Assembly (NCBI GenBank): GCA_964541695.1 | Contig: CAZIRB010000060.1 | Span: 1 to 13,808, forward strand | Length of the DNA: 13,808 nt | Direction of reading: 5' to 3' | DNA from: CAZKGE01 sp964541695 | GTDB taxonomy: Bacteria > Bacillota > Clostridia > Christensenellales > CAG-138 | In this document: piece by piece, positions 1 through 7,418 of the stretch | Numbering within the stretch: position 1 is the stretch's first letter | Layout: each line of letters starts with the position of its first letter | Notes under the pieces: model-generated | The model's input: the letters and a program-made list of their open reading frames with translations, nothing else | Told to the model about the DNA's origin: nothing | Databases searched by the model: none | Position numbers and translations under genes: made by a program

Positions 1-23
1 CCACCCTAAGGGTGGCTTTTTTT
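1..23 (+). terminator. Rho-independent terminator of an unseen upstream gene
   Basis: A perfect 6-bp stem (CCACCC at 1-6 with GGGTGG at 10-15, loop TAA) is followed by C and a run of seven T (17-23). The T run lies on the + strand, so it should end a rightward transcript whose gene lies left of the window. The stem may extend beyond the left edge. Confidence 0.8.
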
Positions 24-198
24 GTTGGTCCACAGTCCGGGAGCCTTGAAGCCGCGTAGTACAATTACCCGGCAGAGCGGTTGCAGCGGCCGGTTTTCAA
101 GCTGCCGGACGTCGCTGTATGAAGCGCAAGCAAGTCTTTATGCAAGCTGCCGCTTGGCGGCCGTTTCTTTGTATGGTATACTAAAACTGGTGGTGAAT
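24..198 (+). other. Non-coding leader with inverted and direct repeats
   Basis: No convincing gene is seen here. The open frame that continues upstream of the DUF4364 start runs back into the terminator, has no ribosome binding site and looks non-coding. Visible structure: CCGGCAG (69-75) pairs perfectly with CTGCCGG (102-108). The 10-mer CAAGCTGCCG occurs at 98-107 and again at 143-152. A tight hairpin GCCGC (149-153), loop TTG, GCGGC (157-161) overlaps the proposed -35 box. The role of these repeats is unknown. Confidence 0.5.
154..182 (+). promoter_or_regulatory. Sigma-A-type promoter for the DUF4364 gene
   Basis: TTGGCG (154-159) and TATACT (177-182) are separated by 17 bp, a good fit to the vegetative consensus. 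Transcription would start near 189, so the 5' untranslated region before the ATG at 199 would be only about 10 nt and would begin inside the ribosome binding site. The -35 box overlaps a small GC hairpin (149-161). Confidence 0.6.
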
Positions 199-756
199 AT
201 GCCAAGGTTTGCGCATGGGGAATCCAAGGACAAACTGACGATTCTGTTTTACTCCGAGGCCTCCGGGCTGGAGCTGCAGCGCGAGCAGCTGTACCGCGCG
301 ATGGTCGAGACGGAGTGCATGTCGTACTTTGCGTTTCAGGCCGCGATGAACGAGCTGGAGGAGGACGGGTACATCGCGGCGATTCCGCGCGCGTTCGGGC
401 AGGGATACCGCGTCACCGTGCGCGGGCAGGAGATCCTCACGCTGTTTGGCGAGAGCCTGCCGCATTCGCTCCGCGAGAAGCTGACGCAGTACGCGGACGC
501 GCATAGGGATGAGATGCGGCTGGAGACCGAGCTCGTGTCCTCGATGGCCGAGCTGCACGGCGGCGGGTACCGCGTCGAGCTGACCGCGCAGAACCGCGAC
601 GCCGTCGAGCTTTCGATTGCGCTCAACCTGGCCTCGCGCGACATGGCCAACCGCGCGCGCAAAAACTGGCCGGCCGAGGCGGAGCGCATCTACCGCACGC
701 TTCTGGACTGTCTGCTCAAGGGGGAGGACCCTTCGCCGGAAACGGATGGGGAATAA
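199..756 (+). CDS. DUF4364 family winged-helix protein
   Basis: This 185-residue protein matches the DUF4364 family of Clostridia in length and pattern. Residues about 10-85 look like a winged helix-turn-helix: the hydrophobic start DKLTILFY, the conserved MSYFAFQAAMNELEEDGYI stretch (41-59), then a wing ending YRVTVRGQEIL (70-80). Next come the SLPHSLREKL motif (86-95) and a beta-rich C-terminal half that ends in the helix WPAEAERIYRTLLDCLL. No membrane segment or signal peptide is present, so it should be cytoplasmic. The family is thought to bind DNA, but no target is established. The ATG at 199 was chosen because GGTGGTG (189-195) precedes it; two in-frame GTG codons at 190 and 193 are alternatives without their own ribosome binding site. 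It is a single-gene unit between two terminators and converges on the rpe operon. Confidence 0.9.
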   Translation: MPRFAHGESKDKLTILFYSEASGLELQREQLYRAMVETECMSYFAFQAAMNELEEDGYIAAIPRAFGQGYRVTVRGQEILTLFGESLPHSLREKLTQYADAHRDEMRLETELVSSMAELHGGGYRVELTAQNRDAVELSIALNLASRDMANRARKNWPAEAERIYRTLLDCLLKGEDPSPETDGE

Positions 757-772
757 CCAAATGAAAACTAAT

Positions 773-800
773 AAAGGCCGGGGGAGCGCCCGGTCTTTTT
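773..800. terminator. Shared terminator between convergent units
   Basis: The stem GGCCGGG (776-782) pairs with CCCGGTC (789-795, one G-T wobble), with loop GGAGCG. Three A (773-775) and five T (796-800) flank it, giving a strong + strand terminator 16 nt after the DUF4364 stop. Read leftward, the hairpin is followed by a T-rich tract (TTTATTAGTTTT), so it can also stop transcripts of the rpe operon arriving from the right. Confidence 0.85.
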
Positions 801-996
801 GTATCCGCAGATTCGCAAAGCTTGCACAACCTGGTTTAGTTTACTTGACGCGGTTCGCAGCATACCGCCCGCCTGCACCGCGCGCGATACGCGGTCGGTC
901 GCCGCAGCCCCGCCTTAATTGCGCCGTCTGACCTTGCTTTCCCCGCAGGCCCTTCCAGCGAACGGTCGCGCATGTCGCATAACCGCCGCCGTACCT
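801..996. other. Convergent intergenic spacer
   Basis: No gene is recognised. One hairpin is visible: ACCGCG (877-882) with CGCGGT (890-895). It has no T run, so it is not a clear terminator. This stretch would be the 3' untranslated region of rpe if leftward transcription ends at 773-800. Confidence 0.5.
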
Positions 997-1644
997 TCAC
1001 TCACCCCGCAGCTGCCGTACCATGTCGGCGGGATCGCTTGCCGAGAGGATGCTGTTGCCCGCCACGAGCACCGTCGCGCCCGCGTCGGCGCAGAGCCTGG
1101 CCGTCTGCGGGTTGATGCCGCCGTCGACTTCGATCTCGCAGTCGAGGCCGCGCTCGTCGATCATCCGTCTAAGCCTGCGGATCTTCTCCACGACGGCCGA
1201 AATGAATTTCTGGCCGCCAAACCCCGGGTTGACGCTCATCAGGAGCACGAGGTCGCAGTTTTCGAGCACGTGCTCGCAGCTTGTGACCGGCGTGGCGGGA
1301 TTGAGCACGACGCCCGCACGCATGCCCGCGGCGTGGATGCGCTCGAGCGTGCGGTGGATGTGCGTTTCCGCCTCGACGTGGAACGTCAAAATGTCGGCGC
1401 CCGCGTCGCGGAACGGCTCGATCCAGTCCGCGGGGGTTTCAACCATCAGGTGCGCGTCGAACGGCAGGTCGCAGCGCTTGCGCAGCGCGGCGCACATCGC
1501 GGGGCCGAACGTGAGGTTCGGCACGAAGCGGCCGTCCATCACGTCGAGGTGCAGCCAGTCGGTCCGCCAGAGCTTGAGCTGTTCGACGGCGGCGCCAAGG
1601 TTGGCAAAGTCCGCCGTCAATATTGAAGGCGCGATCTTAATCAA
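997..1644 (-). CDS. rpe: Ribulose-phosphate 3-epimerase
   Basis: Rpe interconverts ribulose 5-phosphate and xylulose 5-phosphate in the cytoplasmic pentose phosphate pathway. The 215-residue protein has the usual length and a complete TIM-barrel signature: APSILTADF (5-13), HLDVMDGRFVPN (32-43), DAHLM (63-67), LMSVNPGFGGQKF (135-147) and EVDGGI (172-177). The predicted metal ligands H32, D34, H65 and D174 are all present. The start is taken as TTG at 1644, which aligns MIKIAPSIL with the family N-terminus. An AGGAGG site (1655-1660) lies 10 nt upstream, inside the rsgA coding end. A longer in-frame Met at 1686 would precede this site and add residues not seen in the family. It overlaps rsgA by 8 nt and is the last gene of the operon; the thiamine pyrophosphokinase gene that often follows in relatives is absent. 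Confidence 0.95.
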   Translation of the reverse strand: MIKIAPSILTADFANLGAAVEQLKLWRTDWLHLDVMDGRFVPNLTFGPAMCAALRKRCDLPFDAHLMVETPADWIEPFRDAGADILTFHVEAETHIHRTLERIHAAGMRAGVVLNPATPVTSCEHVLENCDLVLLMSVNPGFGGQKFISAVVEKIRRLRRMIDERGLDCEIEVDGGINPQTARLCADAGATVLVAGNSILSASDPADMVRQLRGE

Positions 1645-2503
1645 AGCGATGCTTCCTCCTCTGTTGAAAATCCGTGCAGATCGCAACGTACCGCTCGTAC
1701 CGCGCGCGCGACATGCGGCCGCTTTCCACGACCTCCGTCTTCACCGCGCAGCCCGGCTCGGAGATGTGCGAGCAGGCGGGGAAGCGGCAGTCCTTCGGCG
1801 CGTCCCCAAACTCGGGATAGCATATGTCGAGCGCGTCCTGTGTCAGCGTCTCCGGCTCGAACAGCGAGAAGCCGGGCGTGTCGAGGATCGCGCCGCCGAA
1901 GCAGGGGATCAGCTCGGCGTGCCGCGTCGTGTGCCTGCCGCGCTCCGTCTTTCTGGACAGGTCGCCGACGGGCAGGCCGAGCGCGGGCAGCAGCGCGTTG
2001 AGCAGCGAGGACTTGCCGACGGCGGACTGTCCGGCCAGGCACGAAACGCGGTTGGCGAGGTACGGCTTGAGCGCGTCCAGCCCTTCGCCGGTCCGGCAGG
2101 AGATCGTCAAAAGCGGGAAGCTGCCGCCGTAATCACGCACGCACGCGTCGTAGACCGGCGAGGAGCGCTCGTCGAGCTTGTTGAGTACGATCAGCGGCCG
2201 GATACATAGCGTCAGCGCGGAGATGAGCAGCTTGTCGGCAAGCAAAAAATCCGGCTCCGGATGCGAGGCCGCCAGCACGACGATGAGCTGATCCACGTTC
2301 GCCACGGCGGGACGGACGAGCGCGTTTTTCCGTTCCAGCACGCGGTCGACGGCGTTGCCCACGATCTCCACATAATCGCCGACCATCGGCGTGACGCCCT
2401 CGACGCGGAACCGGCCGCGCGCGCGGCATTCCACGATCTCCGCGCCGGTCTGCACATAGTAGAATCCGCCGACGCCGCGGATGATGCGCCCTGTCGCCGT
2501 CAT
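1637..2503 (-). CDS. rsgA: Small ribosomal subunit biogenesis GTPase RsgA
   Basis: RsgA (YloQ/CpgA/YjeQ) is a circularly permuted GTPase that acts late in 30S subunit maturation. The 288-residue protein shows an N-terminal OB-fold (about 1-65) and then the GTPase motifs in permuted order: NKLD (108-111, G4), GQSAVGKSS (158-166, P-loop), GRHTTRH (189-195) and DTPG (208-211, G3). The C-terminal zinc site has C239, C244, H246 and C252, all present. In Firmicutes RsgA is a reported substrate of PrkC, whose gene lies immediately upstream. The ATG overlaps the prkC stop as ATGA (2500-2503), which suggests translational coupling. Length and motifs look intact. Confidence 0.97.
   Translation of the reverse strand: MTATGRIIRGVGGFYYVQTGAEIVECRARGRFRVEGVTPMVGDYVEIVGNAVDRVLERKNALVRPAVANVDQLIVVLAASHPEPDFLLADKLLISALTLCIRPLIVLNKLDERSSPVYDACVRDYGGSFPLLTISCRTGEGLDALKPYLANRVSCLAGQSAVGKSSLLNALLPALGLPVGDLSRKTERGRHTTRHAELIPCFGGAILDTPGFSLFEPETLTQDALDICYPEFGDAPKDCRFPACSHISEPGCAVKTEVVESGRMSRARYERYVAICTDFQQRRKHRFD
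1655..1660 (-). promoter_or_regulatory. Ribosome binding site that sets the rpe TTG start
   Basis: AGGAGG on the complement lies inside the rsgA coding end, 10 nt before TTG (1644-1642). It supports TTG as the rpe start even though a Met codon exists further upstream in frame. Confidence 0.75.
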
Positions 2504-4392
2504 GCGGCGGGCGCCTTGGCCGCGAAGCTCGCGTCCTGATGGCGCACGATTACGTTGTTGATGTAGAGGATCACGTCCATCGTGCCGCTGGTGTCGGCGC
2601 TTGCGGTGAACGAGACGGGTACCTTCTGGCCCTTCTCGAGCGTGGTCTCATACAGCACGCGCTCGTAGGCCACGCCGTTTGCCGCCTCCGCGATGGCGAC
2701 GAGCACCGGCGTGCCGCTGGCCTCGATGTCCAGATTGAACGCGATATCCGCAAAATACCGCTCCTCGTGCGTGACGTTCACGGTCAGTTCGATGGGCGTC
2801 TTGGGCCACACGGTCTCGCCGGCCGCGGGCGTCTGCGTGAGGACGAAGCCGTCGGCGAGCGCCGGCTCGTTCATCTCGCGCACGCGGATGGACGTGAACA
2901 TTCCCTCGCCGAGCAGCGCAAGCGCGTCGGCAAACGTTTCGCCGGTCAGCTGCGGCATGGCGAGGCTCTCGTCGGAGTCGGAGCTGATCCAGATGTCGAC
3001 GACGCTGCCGGGCTGCGTCTCCGAGCCCGCAATCGGCGACTGTTCGCAGACATAGCCGAGCGCGACGTCCGAAACGCGGTATCCCGTGGAGCCGAGCTTG
3101 AGGCCGTCCGCGGTCAAAGCGGCGAGCGCCTCATCGGGCGTCATGCCGACGAGGTTCGGGATGGTCGGAATGTCCGGACCCAGGCTTATGACGCCGTAGA
3201 TCACGCTGCCGGCCTTGGCGTTTAAGCCGGACTCCGGCGTCTGGCGGATGATGTTGCCGTACTGGACGGTGTCGCTGACCTCGTAATCCTGCACTTCAAA
3301 CAGGAAGCCGTAGTCCTCGGCCTTTGCGGCAGCTTCCTCGATGCTGCGGTCGGTCAGCGCGGGCACGATCTGCATCGGCACGGCCTCCGCCTGGTACGCT
3401 TTGCGGCTGAGCGCGAACAGCGTGCCGAACGCGACAAGCAGGCCGGCCACGCCGACGGAGATCCAGAACGTGCCGGTGACGCGCAGCCGCCTTCTGCGCT
3501 TCTCGGGCTGCTTCCCCTTGCCGGACTGCGAGCCGCCGGATTTGACGGGCAGGCGCGCAAAGTCGCCGTACGGCTCGTACTGCGCGCGCAGCAGGTCGGA
3601 GCGCATCGCCGCGGCGGACTGATAGCGGTCGGACGCGTTTTTCGAGAGCGCCTTCATGACCACGTCGCTGAGCGCGGGCGAGATCATCGGGTTCCGTTCG
3701 ATCAGCGCCTCGGGTTTCTCGCTGATGTGCTTGAGCGCGATGGCCACGGAGGAATCGCCGGAGAACGGCACCTCGCCGCAGAGCATCTCGTAGAGCATCA
3801 CGCCCGTGGAATACAGGTCGCTCTCCGCGGTCACGGGTTTGCCCTTGGCCTGCTCGGGCGAGAGGTAATGCACGCTGCCGAGCACCGTCGGCCCGGCGTA
3901 GGTCACGGTGTTCGACGCGGCCTCGCGCGCGATGCCGAAGTCCGTCAGCTTGGCCTTGCCGCCGCGCGTGACGATCACGTTCTGGGGCTTGATGTCCCTA
4001 TGGATAATGCCCGCCTCGTGCGCTGCCGACAGCGCGTCGAGCACCTGGTAACAAAGCTCGATGGCTTCCTTGGGCGGCAGCGGCCCCTCGTCCTGTATGA
4101 TCTGCTTGAGCGTCCTGCCCTCGACGTACTCGAGCACGATGAACGGCAGCCCGTCCTCCTGCCCGACGCCGTAGGCGCGGACGATGTTGTCGTGCGAAAG
4201 GTGCAGCACCGCGCGGGCCTCGCGCTCGAAGCGGCGCAGAAACTCCGGGTTGTCCTTGTACTCCTCCTTGAGGACCTTGATCGCGACGGACTTGCGCGTG
4301 CCAAGGTTGACCGCGCGGTACACGTGCGCCATGCCGCCGGTGCCGATGAGGTTTGTGACGCGGTAGCGGTGGTTTAATATCCGACCGATCAT
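2500..4392 (-). CDS. prkC: Membrane Ser/Thr kinase with PASTA domains (PrkC)
   Basis: This 630-residue PrkC/Stk1-type kinase links cell-wall state to cytoplasmic phosphorylation. The kinase domain (about 10-270) has the glycine loop GTGGMAHV (17-24), K39 of VAIK, E58, HRDIKPQN (131-138), DFG (151-153) and SPE in place of APE (178-180). The activation loop has T162, T164 and T169 as likely autophosphorylation sites. A basic stretch (298-304) precedes one membrane helix (about 307-329). Outside are three PASTA repeats (about 337-405, 407-471, 475-541), whose family binds muropeptides, followed by a beta-rich domain (about 542-630) that is not PASTA. The ATG at 4392 gives the canonical N-terminus and overlaps the phosphatase stop as ATGA. 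The open frame upstream of it is only the phosphatase gene read in another frame. Confidence 0.97.
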   Translation of the reverse strand: MIGRILNHRYRVTNLIGTGGMAHVYRAVNLGTRKSVAIKVLKEEYKDNPEFLRRFEREARAVLHLSHDNIVRAYGVGQEDGLPFIVLEYVEGRTLKQIIQDEGPLPPKEAIELCYQVLDALSAAHEAGIIHRDIKPQNVIVTRGGKAKLTDFGIAREAASNTVTYAGPTVLGSVHYLSPEQAKGKPVTAESDLYSTGVMLYEMLCGEVPFSGDSSVAIALKHISEKPEALIERNPMISPALSDVVMKALSKNASDRYQSAAAMRSDLLRAQYEPYGDFARLPVKSGGSQSGKGKQPEKRRRRLRVTGTFWISVGVAGLLVAFGTLFALSRKAYQAEAVPMQIVPALTDRSIEEAAAKAEDYGFLFEVQDYEVSDTVQYGNIIRQTPESGLNAKAGSVIYGVISLGPDIPTIPNLVGMTPDEALAALTADGLKLGSTGYRVSDVALGYVCEQSPIAGSETQPGSVVDIWISSDSDESLAMPQLTGETFADALALLGEGMFTSIRVREMNEPALADGFVLTQTPAAGETVWPKTPIELTVNVTHEERYFADIAFNLDIEASGTPVLVAIAEAANGVAYERVLYETTLEKGQKVPVSFTASADTSGTMDVILYINNVIVRHQDASFAAKAPAA

Positions 4393-5120
4393 GCGCACGC
4401 CCCTTCTTCGTTCTGGACGAGAACGACCGTGATGTTGTCGGTCGCGCCGTGCTCGAGCGCGGACGCTACGAGCATGTCGCAGAGCTCCTGCAGCGGCCCG
4501 TCGGAGGCGAGGACCGACTGCATCTCCTCGTGCGGCACGCTGCCGGACAGGCCGTCCGAGCAGAGCAGCAGGATGTCGCCGGGGTTCCAGACGCGGTCGA
4601 ACACGTCGGCCTCGACGCGCGCGGACAGTCCCATCGCGCGCGTGATGATGTTCCGGTTCGGGTGCACGCGCGCCTCCTCGGGCGTGATGTGGCCGCTCTG
4701 GACCAGCACCTCCACGAGCGAGTGGTCGACCGTGACCTGGTCGAGCTTTTCGCCGTCGAAGTGGTAGAGGCGGCTGTCGCCGACATTGGCCGCGATGAAC
4801 CGCGTCGGGAACAGCAGCGCGCACACGAGCGTGGAGCCCATGCCGGCAAGGTCCGCCGAGTCCTGCCCGGTGCGGTAGACGTCCATGTTGACCGCGGAGA
4901 TCGCGCGCAGCAGCACGCCGACGGGATCGTCGCCGCGGATGGAGCGCAGCTCCTCGTTCATGCCCGTGATGACGAGCCGGCTTGCGACGGAGCCGCCCGC
5001 GTGCCCGCCCATCCCGTCCGCGACGGCGACGAAGGGCACGGACTCCTCCTGTTTGGGAACGCGGAACAGGTCCTCGTTCCTGGCCCGGCGGCCGATGCTG
5101 GACTTAGATGCGTAGATCAT
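4389..5120 (-). CDS. prpC: PP2C-type protein phosphatase, PrkC partner
   Basis: This 243-residue PPM/PP2C phosphatase (PrpC/Stp) removes phosphate from PrkC and its substrates in a Mn/Mg-dependent reaction. Visible motifs in order: RARNED (12-17), VADGMGGHAGG (33-43), GMGSTLV (93-99), NVGDSRLYHF (112-121), DHS (132-134), NIITRAMG (157-164), CSDGL (187-191) and TDNITVV (227-233). D35, G36, D189 and D228 supply the predicted two-metal centre. There is no membrane segment. The ATG lies inside the end of rlmN (17-nt overlap), with an AAGGGTG-like site just upstream. It couples to prkC through an ATGA overlap, the usual phosphatase-kinase pair order in Firmicutes. Confidence 0.96.
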   Translation of the reverse strand: MIYASKSSIGRRARNEDLFRVPKQEESVPFVAVADGMGGHAGGSVASRLVITGMNEELRSIRGDDPVGVLLRAISAVNMDVYRTGQDSADLAGMGSTLVCALLFPTRFIAANVGDSRLYHFDGEKLDQVTVDHSLVEVLVQSGHITPEEARVHPNRNIITRAMGLSARVEADVFDRVWNPGDILLLCSDGLSGSVPHEEMQSVLASDGPLQELCDMLVASALEHGATDNITVVLVQNEEGACA

Positions 5121-6147
5121 GCTTCACCCTTCTTCGCAATTGGCCGCAGGCGCCCTCGATGTCGGCGCCCATTTCGCGGCGGACGGTCGCAGAGATGTGC
5201 TTCGACGTGAGCACGTCGTTGAACGCCCGGGCGCGGCTGCGCCCGCTGCCGGTGAGCCTGCGCTCCGGCACGGAGTTGAGCGGGATGAGGTTGACGTGGC
5301 AGTTGATGCCGCGCAAAAGCTTTGACAGCGCGACGGCGTCGTCGTCCGCGTCGTTGACGCCCGCAATCAGCGCGTACTCGAACACGACGCGGCGGCCCGT
5401 TTTCTCCGCGTACGCTTTGGCCGCCGCGACGACGTCCGCGATCGGGTAGATGCGGTTGACCGGCATGATGCGCGAGCGCGTCTCGTCGTCGTGCGCGTGC
5501 AGCGAGATCGAGAGCGTCACGTGCGGCGCCTCGGCCATGAAGCGGTAGATCATCGGCGCGAGGCCGCAGGTCGAGACGGAGATGTTGCGGGGGCTGATGC
5601 CCATGCCGTCCGGGTGCGAGACGAGCCTGAGGAAGCGCACGACGTTGTCGAAGTTGTCGAGCGGCTCGCCGCTGCCCATCAGCACGACGTTTGTCACGGT
5701 GCGCTCCTGCGCGCTCTTGGGCGGCTCGTCGAGCTCGATGGCTGAGATCTGCCCGAGCATCTCGCCGGCGGTGAGGTCGCGCACGCGGCCCTCGAGCGTC
5801 GACGCGCAGAACGCGCAGCCCATGCGGCAGCCGACCTGCGTGCTGATGCACGCGGTGTTCCCGTAATGATAGCGCATCAGCACGCCCTCGACGAGGTTAT
5901 CGTCGTCGAGCGAAAACAGGTACTTTGCGGTGCCGTCGAGCGCGGACACGCGCTTTTGAAACACGGAAACATAGCCCTGCGGCATGCGCGAAAGCTCAAA
6001 GCGCAGGGGCTTTGGGAGGTTTGTCATATCCATCGGATGCACGCCGCGCGACAGCCACGAGAAGATCTGCCGGGCGCGGTACGTCGGCTCTCCGAGTCCC
6101 TCCAGCAGCTTTTCAAGCTCCTCGATTGTCATGTCCGTCAGTTGCAT
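5104..6147 (-). CDS. rlmN: Dual-specificity rRNA/tRNA methyltransferase RlmN
   Basis: RlmN is a radical SAM enzyme that makes 2-methyladenosine at A2503 of 23S rRNA and in some tRNAs. The 347-residue protein has an N-terminal helical domain (about 1-80) and the radical SAM cluster motif C107-C111-C114 in GCRMGCAFCAS. The two further cysteines of the family mechanism are present: C100 in the NTACISTQ segment, and C334 in GACGQL. The GSGEPLDN motif (158-165) also fits. The start MQLTDMTIEELEKLL matches the family N-terminus, with AAGGATGG upstream. The ATG at 6147 overlaps the rsmB end by 10 nt; much longer in-frame extensions would simply re-read rsmB. The Cfr paralogue is less likely given the operon position. 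Confidence 0.96.
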   Translation of the reverse strand: MQLTDMTIEELEKLLEGLGEPTYRARQIFSWLSRGVHPMDMTNLPKPLRFELSRMPQGYVSVFQKRVSALDGTAKYLFSLDDDNLVEGVLMRYHYGNTACISTQVGCRMGCAFCASTLEGRVRDLTAGEMLGQISAIELDEPPKSAQERTVTNVVLMGSGEPLDNFDNVVRFLRLVSHPDGMGISPRNISVSTCGLAPMIYRFMAEAPHVTLSISLHAHDDETRSRIMPVNRIYPIADVVAAAKAYAEKTGRRVVFEYALIAGVNDADDDAVALSKLLRGINCHVNLIPLNSVPERRLTGSGRSRARAFNDVLTSKHISATVRREMGADIEGACGQLRRRVKHDLRI

Positions 6148-7418
6148 CGCACCATCCTTGCCATATAGAACCCCTCCGTGCCGTGCACGTGCGGGAACAG
6201 CTGCAGTTCGCCGCCGTTTTCGATCGGCAGCGGCATGGGGGAGAGAGAAAATAAGCTGTTTCGTGCCAAAAACGCTGCGATCTGCGCCTCGTTCTCGGGT
6301 TTGCTGATCGTGCAGGTCGCGTACACAAGCACGCCGCCGGGGCTTACATAGCGCGCGCAGGCGTCGAGTATGCCGCGCTGCACGGCAACAAGCGACTTGA
6401 CGTCCTCGGGCGTCTTCTGGTAGCGCACGTCGGGCTTGCCGTGTACGAGCCCCAGCCCCGAGCACGGCGCGTCGACGAGCACGGCGTCAAACGCATCGCG
6501 GAACGCTTCGTCGAACACGGAAGCGTCGCGCTGCAAAACCTCCGCGGAAACGTGCAGCCGCTCGAGCGTTTTTTGCGTCAGCTCCGCGCGGTGCGCATGC
6601 AGCTCAAAACAGGTAATCGACACGTCATTTTGGGCAAACGACGCGACGCAGGCGCTCTTGCCGCCGGGCGCGGCGCAAGCGTCGAGCACGCGCTTCTTGC
6701 GGCAGTCGCCCAAGGCCCGGCATACGAGCATCGCGCTCTCGCTCTGGATGGCCATGCGGCCGGACAAAAACGCGTCCGAGTCCGCGGCGTCGAAGCCCGC
6801 CGGTACATGGAGGCAGTCGCGCTCCCACCGGCCGCGCGACGTGCCCGCCGGAAGCTCGAAAATAAGCTCGTCCGCTGTGCAGGGATGCTGCGGCCGCACG
6901 GTCAGTCCGGACGGCTCGGCGGCAAGCAGCGCTTCGGCGAACGTCTCGCCGTAGTCCGCGACCCATTTTTCAACGAGCCAGCGCGGGAAGCTGTACTGCA
7001 CGGACAGCCGCCCTGTTGCGTCGGCCGGGAGCGGGGGAAGCGCATTGCCCGCGATCCGGCGCTGCAGCGCGCGCAGCACGCCGTTGACATAGCCGGACAG
7101 CGCGGCCTTGCCGATCTCGCGGCACAGGGCGACGCTCTCGTTTACCGCGGCGTGCGCCGGCGTGCGCATGTACAGGAGCTGGCACGCGCCGAGCCGGAGA
7201 ACGTTGCGCACGAGCGCGTTCTTGTTGGCCGCGGTGAGCGCGGACAGATAATGGTCGATCGTCAGCAGGTGGTCGAGCGTCCCGTACACGAGCGCCGATA
7301 CCCGGCCCGCGTCCGCTTTCGGCAGCGCCGCGGCCGCGCTTTTGAGCGCGAGGTTTGCGTACGCGCCTTCCTCCGTGACGGCGGTGAGCGCCGCGAGGGC
7401 TGCGCGCCGCACGCTCAC
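6138..7418 (-). CDS. rsmB: 16S rRNA (cytosine-967 C5) methyltransferase RsmB
   Basis: RsmB (Sun/Fmu) methylates C967 of 16S rRNA using SAM. The 426-residue protein has an N-terminal NusB-like RNA-binding helical domain (about 1-130; note LRLGACQLLYM at 74-84 and AVNESVALCR at 91-100). A C-terminal Rossmann methyltransferase follows with the SAM loop DACAAPGGK (246-254), VDAPCSG (315-321) and YATCT (366-370). C319 and C369 are the paired motif IV and VI cysteines, C369 being the expected nucleophile. I chose the GTG at 7418: it overlaps the fmt stop as GTGA and gives MSVRRAALAAL, which fits the family N-terminus. The longer in-frame open region upstream is fmt in another frame. Confidence 0.95.
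   Translation of the reverse strand: MSVRRAALAALTAVTEEGAYANLALKSAAAALPKADAGRVSALVYGTLDHLLTIDHYLSALTAANKNALVRNVLRLGACQLLYMRTPAHAAVNESVALCREIGKAALSGYVNGVLRALQRRIAGNALPPLPADATGRLSVQYSFPRWLVEKWVADYGETFAEALLAAEPSGLTVRPQHPCTADELIFELPAGTSRGRWERDCLHVPAGFDAADSDAFLSGRMAIQSESAMLVCRALGDCRKKRVLDACAAPGGKSACVASFAQNDVSITCFELHAHRAELTQKTLERLHVSAEVLQRDASVFDEAFRDAFDAVLVDAPCSGLGLVHGKPDVRYQKTPEDVKSLVAVQRGILDACARYVSPGGVLVYATCTISKPENEAQIAAFLARNSLFSLSPMPLPIENGGELQLFPHVHGTEGFYMARMVRCN

Noticed and set aside
66..115. Possible tRNA-Ser-like segment
   Set aside because: The stretch resembles part of a D-arm and an anticodon region, but no 5-bp anticodon stem with a 7-nt loop, T-arm or acceptor stem can be formed.
22..198. 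TTG-started extension of the DUF4364 protein
   Set aside because: The TTG lies in the T run of a terminator, lacks a ribosome binding site, and a promoter at 154-182 lies inside the extension.
1022..2209. 395-codon open frame on the + strand over rpe and rsgA
   Set aside because: Antisense to two complete enzymes; composition is that of a shadow frame.
4393..4824. 144-residue N-terminal extension of PrkC
   Set aside because: It re-reads the phosphatase gene in another frame; the kinase family starts at the ATG at 4392, which overlaps the phosphatase stop.
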